Source: Acidobacteriota bacterium (GTDB lineage: Bacteria > Acidobacteriota > Blastocatellia > RBC074). Taken from it: DNA of 64,000 nt. How positions within the stretch are numbered: the stretch's first letter is position 1; every line of letters begins with the position of its first letter. The stretch lies in contig JAFDVI010000004.1 in assembly GCA_018269055.1 (NCBI GenBank), positions 62,001 to 126,000 of the forward strand, given 5' to 3'. Both the position numbers and the translations under genes were made by a program. The notes below the pieces were generated by a model. That model worked only from the letters and a program-made list of their open reading frames with translations. It searched no databases and was not told the DNA's origin. Positions 56,194 to 64,000 of this stretch are shown here, one piece after another.

Positions 56194-56291
56194 TGGGTAC
56201 GCAATGCCTCTGGCTTGCGGTCTCGGCAATTCGCCCTTTTATCACGAAGACATATCTTGCCAAGATGCGCGCTGGAAGCTGCACGTACCCA
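56194..56291. repeat. repeat bounded by TGGGTACG / CGTACCCA
   Basis: TGGGTACG (56194-56201) and its complement CGTACCCA (56284-56291) bound a 98-base non-coding segment filling the gap between rfbA and rfbC. A related TGGGTACGCAAGCG lies just before 28976. The terminal-inverted-repeat layout resembles a MITE. Confidence 0.6.
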
Positions 56292-56293
56292 GA

Positions 56294-57157
<864 letters not shown>

Positions 57158-57170
57158 GAACGTTCCCACC

Positions 57171-57575
57171 TCAAACTTTCTTCCCTTCTCCCAGGACGCT
57201 CAAATCCGCGGTCGCCTGATCGTACCGTTTGGTTCGGGAACAAATGCTGGTCGAAAGCACTTTGCCGCCTTCGGCATAAACCAGGTACTTTTCGCCGACT
57301 TTGAAACCGAAATTACAGGAATTGACCGGCATGCGTAGCGTCAGTTTTTTCGTGCGCGGGCCTTTCCAGGCGCGTTCCACTTGAAACTGAACCACAAGCT
57401 GATCGGCGCGATTGGCCACGGTAACGACACCGACGAACACTGCGCTGGATCGTTTCAACTCTTCGGAAGCTGCCTGCAGGCGCATGCAATCACACGCCAA
57501 CACAGACTTTCCCAGCCCGCCAATGGCGATCAGAACAACAATCAATGCAAGCAATCTTTTGAATCGAATTTTCAT
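57171..57575 (-). CDS. secreted TIMP/NTR-like cysteine-rich protein
   Basis: About 134 residues: a signal peptide ending VLACDC, then a netrin/TIMP-like beta-barrel pattern. Cys in LACDCMRLQ right after cleavage, VFVGVV and FQVERAWKG strands, then [20 protein letters not shown] and [13 protein letters not shown]. The mature N-terminus starting with Cys is typical of metalloprotease inhibitors. Bacterial homologues are uncharacterised. It sits inside the rml operon between rfbB and rfbA; a role in rhamnose synthesis is unlikely. ATG 57575 has CGGGAAA upstream. Confidence 0.7.
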   Translation of the reverse strand: MKIRFKRLLALIVVLIAIGGLGKSVLACDCMRLQAASEELKRSSAVFVGVVTVANRADQLVVQFQVERAWKGPRTKKLTLRMPVNSCNFGFKVGEKYLVYAEGGKVLSTSICSRTKRYDQATADLSVLGEGKKV

Positions 57576-57676
57576 TTTCCCGGGATTAATGCCGATGGGA
57601 GTCATAGGAGATATGGGAGCGATGGGGGGATAAATTCCATCTGTGCCTCACGCTTCTATGAGCCCAAAGGCTGATT

Positions 57677-58762
57677 TCAATCTATACCTATTCCCAAACG
57701 TTCGCGTTCATACTTCCCGGCCAGCACCGTTTCGCACCATTTCCGATTTTCAAAATACCAGCGAATGGTTTTGGCCAAGCCGCTTTCAAAATCATAAGTC
57801 GGTTGCCAACCCAATTCCGCCCGAATCTTGCTGGCGTCAATCGCGTAGCGTTTGTCGTGTCCGGGCCTGTCAGGAACGAAGGTTTTCAATTCCTGATAAC
57901 TGCGTTTTCCTTGTGCCTTTAGCGTCGGATTTTCAGCGGCGGGCAAGATGGTTTCGACTTCGGCGCAGATATGATCAACGATCTGCAAGTTGGTGCGTTC
58001 GTTGCCCCCGCCGATGTTGTATTTGCCGCCAGGTTGGCCGTTTTGGAGCGCCAACAGGATTCCGGCGCAGTGATCTTCAACATAGAGCCAATCGCGAACA
58101 TTGCCTCCGTCGCCGTAAATCGGCAGCGGTTTGCCGTCCAGCGCGTTCAGCACCATCAACGGAATCAGTTTTTCGGGGAATTGCAGCGGGCCGTAATTAT
58201 TGGAACAGTTGGTGATAATGGTCGGCAAACCATAAGTTTCGTGCCAGGCGCGCACCAGATGATCCGCTGAAGCTTTCGACGCCGCGTACGGCGAATTCGG
58301 CGCGTACGGCGTGGTTTCGGAAAACAATCCGGTTTCGCCCAGGCTCCCGTACACCTCGTCGGTCGAAACGTGCAGAAAGCGAAATGCGCGTTTTTTGTCT
58401 TCCGGTTGGGCGGCCAAATACTTGCGCGCAACTTCCAGCAACGCAAACGTCCCGGCGATGTTGGTTTCGATAAAGGGACTGGGATCGTCAATCGAACGAT
58501 CCACGTGAGATTCCGCCGCAAAATTGACGACGGCATCGGGCTGGAACTCCCGAAAGATTGTGGTCATCACATCTTTTACGGCGATGTCGGCTTTGATGAA
58601 TCGGACACGGGAATCGCCAAAGGTCTCTTCCAGACTGGCCAGATTCCCTGCGTAGGTCAGCTTATCAACAATGATCAGACGGGCGGCAATTTGTTCCAGC
58701 GCGTATCGCACAAAATTCGCGCCGATGAATCCTGCGCCCCCGGTCACGATGATGGTTGTCAT
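57677..58762 (-). CDS. rfbB: dTDP-glucose 4,6-dehydratase
   Basis: A 361-residue extended short-chain dehydrogenase. NAD-binding TGGAGFIGANFVRYAL, substrate/dehydratase region STDEVYGSLGETG, catalytic YAASKASADHLV and YGPLQFPEKLIP. It converts dTDP-glucose to the 4-keto-6-deoxy sugar, the first committed step after rfbA. AAGGAG precedes the start. It is the first gene of the cluster rfbB, TIMP-like, rfbA, rfbC, rfbD. Confidence 0.94.
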   Translation of the reverse strand: MTTIIVTGGAGFIGANFVRYALEQIAARLIIVDKLTYAGNLASLEETFGDSRVRFIKADIAVKDVMTTIFREFQPDAVVNFAAESHVDRSIDDPSPFIETNIAGTFALLEVARKYLAAQPEDKKRAFRFLHVSTDEVYGSLGETGLFSETTPYAPNSPYAASKASADHLVRAWHETYGLPTIITNCSNNYGPLQFPEKLIPLMVLNALDGKPLPIYGDGGNVRDWLYVEDHCAGILLALQNGQPGGKYNIGGGNERTNLQIVDHICAEVETILPAAENPTLKAQGKRSYQELKTFVPDRPGHDKRYAIDASKIRAELGWQPTYDFESGLAKTIRWYFENRKWCETVLAGKYERERLGIGID

Positions 58763-58860
58763 TGAAACAAAACTCCTTAAAAACTTGAAAAACCTGCACT
58801 ACATAAGCTTTTACACTGCGGCTGCCGCGATTGTACAGCAAGAATTCTGTCTCCGTTTGG

Positions 58861-58889
58861 TTGCCACAGAGACTGTTGTGCGCTAAGGT
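58861..58889 (+). promoter_or_regulatory. candidate promoter of the cytochrome-selenoprotein unit
   Basis: TTGCCA (58861-58866), a 17-base spacer, TAAGGT (58884-58889), about 70 bases before the cytochrome start. It lies in the divergent gap with rfbB. Confidence 0.4.
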
Positions 58890-58959
58890 TCGCTCACCAA
58901 GAAACGACCTTTTTCACCAAACCAGTTCCGGTTACAAGAAAAAATCAGGAGAGACGTTT

Positions 58960-61902
58960 ATGCAGTACGCCCAGACTTCGAGTTCTCGACTACTGAAGTT
59001 TTTAGCCATCGGCTTTTTGCTCTTGCTGGCCAATAGCTCTTATTTGGCCGCCTTCGACTATCCGACGATGTTTTACATCCTGAATCTCGGATTGCATTTT
59101 GCGCTCGGATTGTTGCTCACGTTGCTGTTTCGGTCCTTTCTGGCCAAAAACTGGCGAGGCATGACAGGAGGCGGAAAGATCGGCTCGTTGTTGTTGTTGA
59201 CCAGCGCGGGACTGGGAACGTTTATTCTGATTTTCGGGGCGACGCGACCGTATTTCGGATTCGGCAAACCGGTGAAATGGGCTGCGACCTGGCACGTCAT
59301 TGCGGGAGTGTTCGGCGTGCTGCTCTTCGCGCTGGCAATGATTCGCCAGCGAACGCAACAAACCTTTGCGCGAGCATTCGGATTTGTGCTGGCACTGGCA
59401 TTGCTGTTTCCGCTGGCGGCTTGGCAAGTTCAAAAATACACGCGTGCCAGTCTCGATTTCATTGTCAACCCGAACACAGCGCCGGCTTCGATGGACGGCG
59501 AAGGCCAGGGACCTTCGGGGCCGTTTTTCCCGACTTCGGCCACAACCAACACGGGCGGCAAAATTCCCTCTACGTTTTTCATGACTTCGGAAATGTGCGC
59601 CCGCTGTCACAAGGAAATTTACGATCAATGGAATTCGTCCGCCCATCATCACGCGTCGTTCAATAACCAGTGGTATCGCAAATCCATTGAGTACATGCAG
59701 GACACGGTCGGGACTCAACCATCGAAATGGTGTGCGGGTTGTCACGACCACGCAGTGTTGTTCAACGGGCGGTTCGACACGCCGATCAAAGAACAGATCA
59801 ACACGCCGGAAGCGCAAAACGGGTTGAGTTGTACATCCTGCCATTCCATCGTTCACGTTCGCAGTTCGATGGGCAACGCCGATTTCGAAATCGAATATCC
59901 GGCACTGCACGATATGGCCGTCAGCAAAAACAAGTTTCTGGAATGGAGCCACGACATGCTGACGTACGCCAAGCCGGAAATGCACGGCAAAACCTTCATC
60001 AAACCGTTTATGCGCGAAAATACGCCGGAATTTTGCGCTTCGTGCCACAAGGTTCACCTGGACGTTCCGGTCAACAATTACCGCTGGTTCCGCGGCTTTA
60101 ACGATTACGACAACTGGCAGGCATCGGGCGTTTCCGGCCAGGGAGCGCGCGCATTCTATTACCCGGACAAACCCAAGAAGTGCGCTGAATGTCACATGCC
60201 GCTGGTTCCCGCAAACGATCCGGCGGCCAAAAACGGAATGGTGCGGTCGCACAGATTCCCCGGCGCAAACACTGCGCTGCCGTTCGTCAACAAAGACGAA
60301 ACCCAGATGAAGACCGTCCAGAACTTTTTGCAGGACAAACAAGTCACGGTGGACATTTTCGGCATGTCGCCCGGCAAAGCGCGCGAAGTGAAAGAAGCCC
60401 GAAACCGTGCGGGCGAAGAAGCGCCGCGATTGGCTTCGACCTTTGCCGTCGGCGAAGAAGGCATGGATTTTGGCGCGTCGAAAGTCTTCATCTCCGAACC
60501 GACGGAAGTGATTGCTCCGCTGAACAAAGTGGAAAATCTGGCGGTTCGTAGGGGCGACGAGATGCGACTGGAAGTCGTCGTGCGCACGCGCAAAGTCGGC
60601 CACTTTTTCCCCGGCGGGACGGTTGACGCTTTTGACGTATGGGTCGAATTGCAAGCCGTGGACAACAACGGCAAAACGATTTTCTGGAGCGGCAAAACCG
60701 AAGACGAAGCCAATGGCCGCAAAGGCCCCGTCGAACGCGGCGCGCACATGTATCGCAGCCTGATGCTGGACGAACGCGGCAATCCCATCAACAAACGCAA
60801 CGCCTGGGCTGCGCGAACCGTGGCGTATGTGCGAATGATTCCTCCGGGAGCGGCAGACACGATTCATTATCGGCTGGTCATTCCGCCGGATTGCGGCGAC
60901 CAGATCACCATTAAAGCCAAAGTCAATTACCGCAAGTTCGCCTGGTGGAACACGCAATGGGCTTATGCCGGCGTGCGCGATCCGAACCAGAAAGATTATT
61001 CCGTCACCAAAAACCACGACGACGGCAATTGGGTGTTCACCGGCGACACGTCCAGCGTGTCGGGCAAGGTCAAGGAAATTCCTGACTTGCCCATCACCAC
61101 CATGTCTGAAGACACCGTGACCATGCGCGTACTGAACAAAGCCGACAAATTGCCGGAAATGAAATCCGTGCTGACCAAGGACGTTCGCGAACGCTGGAAC
61201 GATTATGGCATAGGCCTGCTGTTGCAAGGCGACATCAAAGGCGCCGAAGCCGCGTTCCTGAAAGTTACTCAGATCGAGCCGGAATACGCCGACGGATGGG
61301 TCAACGTTGCCCGCGCACAAATTCAGGAAGGTAATATGAAAGGCGCGGATGAAATGTTGACCAAGGCATTGCAGGTCAATTCAAACCTAGCCAAATCGCA
61401 TTACTTTTACGCGCTGACGCTGAAAGCCGACGGCAAATACGACGAAGCCTTGCAGCATCTGCAAATCGCCTCGGCGCAATATCCGCGCGACCGCGTGGTG
61501 CTGAATACGATCGGGCGCGTGATGTTCCTGCAACGCAAATATCAGGACGCAGTCAACACCTTGCAACGTACGCTGCAAGTTGATCCCGAAGATTTGCAGG
61601 CCCATTACAATTTGATGCTCTGTTATCAGGGTTTGGGCAATGCGGAGCAGGCCGAACGTGAACGCAAACTGTACCTACGGTTCAAAGCCGACGAATCTTC
61701 GCAAGCGATCACAGGCCCCTATCGCCAGCTTCACCCCGAAGACAACAACGAGCGCCAACAGATTCACGAACACATTTCGATTCCGTTGGGCAGACCGGCG
61801 GCGCAATCGAAATCGTCGGGCAGTGTCGCTGCGAACAAATCCCGTTACAAACACGTTGCCGCGTTTCCGCGCAAACCGCGCATCGTGGCTTCGGCGCAAT
61901 GA
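58960..61902 (+). CDS. membrane multihaem cytochrome c with TPR domain
   Basis: About 980 residues. The N-terminal membrane region has three or four helices (FLAIGFLLLLANSSYLAAF, LGLHFALGLLLTLLF, HVIAGVFGVLLFALAM). A cytochrome c554-like domain follows with five CxxCH motifs: CARCH, CAGCH, CTSCH, CASCH and CAECH. A beta-rich region then precedes C-terminal tetratricopeptide repeats. It is probably an envelope electron-transfer protein; the physiological donor and acceptor are unknown. AGGAGAG precedes ATG 58960; the frame extension to 58831 is rejected. The DUF3179 selenoprotein starts 4 bases after the stop, so they form one unit. Confidence 0.88.
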   Translation: MQYAQTSSSRLLKFLAIGFLLLLANSSYLAAFDYPTMFYILNLGLHFALGLLLTLLFRSFLAKNWRGMTGGGKIGSLLLLTSAGLGTFILIFGATRPYFGFGKPVKWAATWHVIAGVFGVLLFALAMIRQRTQQTFARAFGFVLALALLFPLAAWQVQKYTRASLDFIVNPNTAPASMDGEGQGPSGPFFPTSATTNTGGKIPSTFFMTSEMCARCHKEIYDQWNSSAHHHASFNNQWYRKSIEYMQDTVGTQPSKWCAGCHDHAVLFNGRFDTPIKEQINTPEAQNGLSCTSCHSIVHVRSSMGNADFEIEYPALHDMAVSKNKFLEWSHDMLTYAKPEMHGKTFIKPFMRENTPEFCASCHKVHLDVPVNNYRWFRGFNDYDNWQASGVSGQGARAFYYPDKPKKCAECHMPLVPANDPAAKNGMVRSHRFPGANTALPFVNKDETQMKTVQNFLQDKQVTVDIFGMSPGKAREVKEARNRAGEEAPRLASTFAVGEEGMDFGASKVFISEPTEVIAPLNKVENLAVRRGDEMRLEVVVRTRKVGHFFPGGTVDAFDVWVELQAVDNNGKTIFWSGKTEDEANGRKGPVERGAHMYRSLMLDERGNPINKRNAWAARTVAYVRMIPPGAADTIHYRLVIPPDCGDQITIKAKVNYRKFAWWNTQWAYAGVRDPNQKDYSVTKNHDDGNWVFTGDTSSVSGKVKEIPDLPITTMSEDTVTMRVLNKADKLPEMKSVLTKDVRERWNDYGIGLLLQGDIKGAEAAFLKVTQIEPEYADGWVNVARAQIQEGNMKGADEMLTKALQVNSNLAKSHYFYALTLKADGKYDEALQHLQIASAQYPRDRVVLNTIGRVMFLQRKYQDAVNTLQRTLQVDPEDLQAHYNLMLCYQGLGNAEQAERERKLYLRFKADESSQAITGPYRQLHPEDNNERQQIHEHISIPLGRPAAQSKSSGSVAANKSRYKHVAAFPRKPRIVASAQ

Positions 61903-61906
61903 AGGC

Positions 61907-63175
61907 ATGAAAGACTCTTCAACCACCGTTCCCAACCCGCAATCCATTAACCGCAATCGAAAATTGGCGTGGCTGGTTTTGGCGCTGATCGTCGCCGCTT
62001 CGTTTGCCACAGTCTTGATTCCAGCGATGTTGATCATGCCGTTCAAGCCGCAAACGCCGCGCGCGGTGGAAATTTCTTATCTGTTGAAACGCTGGTCGCC
62101 GATTGTGACGGCTCTGGCGGTAATGATTTCGATGGGCTTGGCGGTTTTGCTCTGGCGAAGCAAACGTTCCTGGTGGCGGCGCGGTTTGCTGGGGGTGCTG
62201 CTGGTTCCGGCATTCGTCACGGCATGGTTCGCCCAACAGAATCATTTCGAATGGATGTTCAATCCACTGAAGCAAACCGCGTTTGCCAAAGCTGCCGAGG
62301 TTAATTTTGTTGGCGACAAAGACATGGTTTTAGCTGTCACGATCAACGGCGAAGCAGTCGCGTACCCGGTTCGCCAGATGGCGTATCACCACGTGGTTCA
62401 CGATACGGTAGGAGGTGTGCCGATTGTGGCAACGTATTGAACGCTCTGTCACACCGGTCTGGTGTGGGAATCAACGGTAGACAATCGGCCACTGAAATTT
62501 CACCTGTCAGGGATCAACAACCAGAACTTCATCATGCGCGATGAAGAAACCGGTTCGTGGTGGCAACAGGTTTCCGGCGAAGCGATTCAGGGGCCGCTGA
62601 AAGGCCGCAAGCTCACCCCAGCGTTTTGGGATGAGCTGACATTTGCCACCTGGAAACAGGAACATCCCGAAGGCCGTGTGCTGCGTCCGGATGAAAAAGT
62701 GGCGGCGCAATACGAAGCCGAAGATTGGGAAGCGCAGTACGAAAAGTTCCGCGTCGTCACGCCGGTTGACCCGAATGACCAATTGAAGCCGCGCACGCTG
62801 CTGGTCGGGTTGCAGATCAATGGGCAATCAAAAGCCTATCCGGTCGAATCGCTGCAAAAACAGCAATTGATTCTGGATGAACTCGGCGGCGTTCCGATGT
62901 TTGTGTTGATCGGTGAAGACCAGAAATCCGCGCGTGCGTTTGAACGTAAACTTGAAGATCGAACTCTGGAGTTTTTTACCGTCACAGAAGGCAGCAATCG
63001 CCAACTGATTGACACGGAAACCGGCAGCATTTGGAATTTCGCGGGCCGATGCGAAAGCGGGCAATTTGCAGGCAAACAGTTAAAGCCAATCCCAGTTCTG
63101 AAAGATTACTGGTTCGACTGGAAAATTTATCATCCGAAAACAGCGATTTATTTGTTGGGCGAACGGTTGAAGTAA
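61907..63175 (+). CDS. DUF3179 selenoprotein (in-frame TGA read as Sec)
   Basis: ATG 61907 opens 177 codons, TGA lies at 62438-62440, and the same frame continues to 63175, giving 422 residues with Sec at 178. The local sequence GGVPIVATY-U-T-L-C-H-T-G matches the DUF3179 motif GGxPxxxTYCxLC, with Sec replacing the first Cys of C-x-x-C. The N-terminus has three or four membrane helices (LAWLVLALIVAASFATVLIPAM, IVTALAVMISMGLAVLLW, GLLGVLLVPAFVTAWF). The second half repeats a DUF3179-like segment (KPRTLLVGLQINGQSKAYP). It is co-transcribed with the multihaem cytochrome, which suggests a thiol/selenol redox role at the membrane. Confidence 0.93.
62450..62466 (+). promoter_or_regulatory. bacterial SECIS element of the DUF3179 gene
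   Basis: CACACC and GGTGTG form a perfect 6-bp stem around the loop GGTCT, the same apical loop as the E. coli fdhF SECIS. The loop starts 16 nt after the TGA, at the short end of the accepted distance range. This is strong support for UGA recoding by SelB. Confidence 0.85.
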
Positions 63176-63226
63176 TCACGTCTGACAAATGTTTCGCTGC
63201 CTTACGGCAACCCATTTGGAGACCCA

Positions 63227-64000
63227 ATGCGACTACTTCGCCAATTCAATCAACTTCCGACCAAATCCAACACTTCATTTCAGCTTACAATCCGGAAAGC
63301 AAACTTGATCCAAGCCATCGTCACCGGCCTAATCTTGCTGGCCTTTGTCTGCCTGCCTGCAACGCTCAATGCGCAACAGGCTGCGACGGTAACGCTGAGC
63401 GGGCGCGTGACCGACCCTGCTGGGGCCATTGTCGCGAAGGCAACGGTCACTGCCAAACTGAAATCCACCGGCGCGCAAAGAAAGACAGAATCAAACGGCG
63501 AAGGAATTTACGTTCTGTCGAACCTGACACCGGGTGAATATGAAGTCACCATTGAAGCCAATGGATTCAAAAAGGTGGTTATCACAAGCTTCAACCTGCC
63601 CGTTGGACAGATTGTCACGCGCGACATCGCGCTGGAAGTTGGCCAAATTATTGATGACCGGACAGAGCTTTTGGGTGAAGCCCCATTGGTCAATACCAAT
63701 TCTGCCATTGTGGACGGAGTAATCGGCAAAAGAGTGATTGAAAATCTTCCGCTCAATGGCCGCAACTTTCTGGAGTTGGCGTTGCTGGTTCCCGGCAACG
63801 CGCCTGCGCCGAATTTCGATCCGACCAAAACCAACAGCGTTATCATTTCGTCCGCCGGGCAATTGGGACGGGGCAATAATGTGACGATTGACGGCACGGA
63901 CAACAACGACGATGTGGTCGGCGGCCCGCTGCTGAACATTTCGCAAGACGCCGTGCAGGAATTCCAGATTGCCACTAATCGCTTTTCGGCGGAGCTTGGC
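63227..64000 (+). CDS. TonB-dependent receptor, Oar-like, 3'-truncated by the window end
   Basis: The first 258 residues of an outer-membrane receptor. Signal peptide ending in the LNAQQ region (about 48), then a carboxypeptidase-regulatory-like domain (TLSGRVTDPAGAIVAKATVTAK, SNGEGIYVLSNLTPGEYEVTIEANGF) and the start of the plug (LPLNGRNFLELALLVPG, GQLGRGNNVTIDGTDNNDD). This layout is typical of Oar/SusC-like receptors that are abundant in Acidobacteriota. GGAG precedes ATG 63227. It continues past the window end, so no stop is visible. The ligand cannot be inferred. Confidence 0.88.
   Translation, partial: MRLLRQFNQLPTKSNTSFQLTIRKANLIQAIVTGLILLAFVCLPATLNAQQAATVTLSGRVTDPAGAIVAKATVTAKLKSTGAQRKTESNGEGIYVLSNLTPGEYEVTIEANGFKKVVITSFNLPVGQIVTRDIALEVGQIIDDRTELLGEAPLVNTNSAIVDGVIGKRVIENLPLNGRNFLELALLVPGNAPAPNFDPTKTNSVIISSAGQLGRGNNVTIDGTDNNDDVVGGPLLNISQDAVQEFQIATNRFSAELG

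Noticed and set aside
58831..58959. Extension of the multihaem cytochrome gene
   Set aside because: No ribosome site or signal-like sequence; AGGAGAG precedes ATG 58960, and the extension covers a candidate promoter.
61640..61906. Upstream extension of the DUF3179 frame
   Set aside because: It overlaps the cytochrome/TPR coding sequence in another frame; ATG 61907 starts a proper membrane segment.
62462..63175. Downstream half of the DUF3179 gene as an independent gene
   Set aside because: Its only start is a GTG inside the SECIS stem with no ribosome site, and the family motif spans the TGA.

Overview
The window looks like a chromosomal segment of an Acidobacteriota bacterium, most likely of the Blastocatellia/Solibacter type. 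The placement is inferred from gene content. A protease gene carries the C-terminal domain typical of Solibacter proteins (TIGR03437-like). There is an Oar-like carboxypeptidase-regulatory/TonB receptor at the right edge, planctomycete/acidobacterial DUF1592-DUF1552 genes, a B12-dependent ribonucleotide reductase, a BshB1-like bacillithiol deacetylase and moderate G+C. No rRNA, tRNA, CRISPR array or complete insertion sequence was found.

Layout. 0-7.4 kb (minus): an HprK-like kinase with a PqqD-like chaperone, a TolB-like propeller and a giant NHL/TIG surface protein. 7.3-8.3 kb: AT-richer orphan DNA. 8.3-9.9 kb: a DegP/HtrA protease. 10-12 kb (minus): a redoxin and a haem/copper monooxygenase-like pair. 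12-14.6 kb (minus): a UGSC-type selenoprotein, a thioredoxin-fused partner and a small protein. 14.6-17.2 kb (minus): an AT-rich restriction-modification cassette (Vsr-cytosine methyltransferase fusion plus DUF4928-like protein). 17.3-21.9 kb (minus): NrdJ with a long leader, an Fe/Mn superoxide dismutase and a PuuD-like membrane protein. 22.3-31.5 kb (plus): PQQ-propeller protein, DUF1592 cytochrome, DUF1552 protein, two neutral-ceramidase paralogues and a PIG-L deacetylase. 31.5-34.7 kb (minus): TonB, ExbD, anti-sigma and ECF sigma factors. 34.9-39.6 kb: RluE, threonine dehydratase, Sua5 and a subtilase. 39.8-45.2 kb: a spermidine-synthase-like membrane protein, BshB1 and an MlaE-F-D lipid transporter. 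45.8-54.6 kb: an M14 peptidase, an AraC regulator, a TPR protein, a LamG-like protein and a multidomain metalloprotease. 54.7-58.8 kb (minus): the dTDP-rhamnose genes with a TIMP-like gene inserted. 59-63.2 kb (plus): a pentahaem cytochrome/TPR protein and a DUF3179 selenoprotein. 63.2 kb to the end: the start of a TonB-dependent receptor.

The most important result is that two genes are interrupted by an in-frame TGA that is best read as selenocysteine. The first (12073-12600, minus) is a UGSC-family protein whose TGA is followed by G-S-C-T-T-C. The second (61907-63175, plus) is a DUF3179 protein in which TGA takes the place of the first Cys of the family's C-x-x-C motif. Its TGA is followed by a stem-loop with apical loop GGTCT, the same loop as the E. 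coli formate dehydrogenase SECIS. A standard gene caller would split or truncate both genes. The selenocysteine machinery (selA, selB, selC, selD) is not in this window.

The intergenic DNA is rich in dispersed palindromes. They include a nested inverted-repeat element of about 240 bp at 30.4-30.7 kb, a perfect 28-bp-arm palindrome at 27.6 kb, a 34-bp palindrome at 21.05 kb, two copies of a repeat built on AGACAGGATT, and a GGATTGC heptamer array inside a coding sequence.
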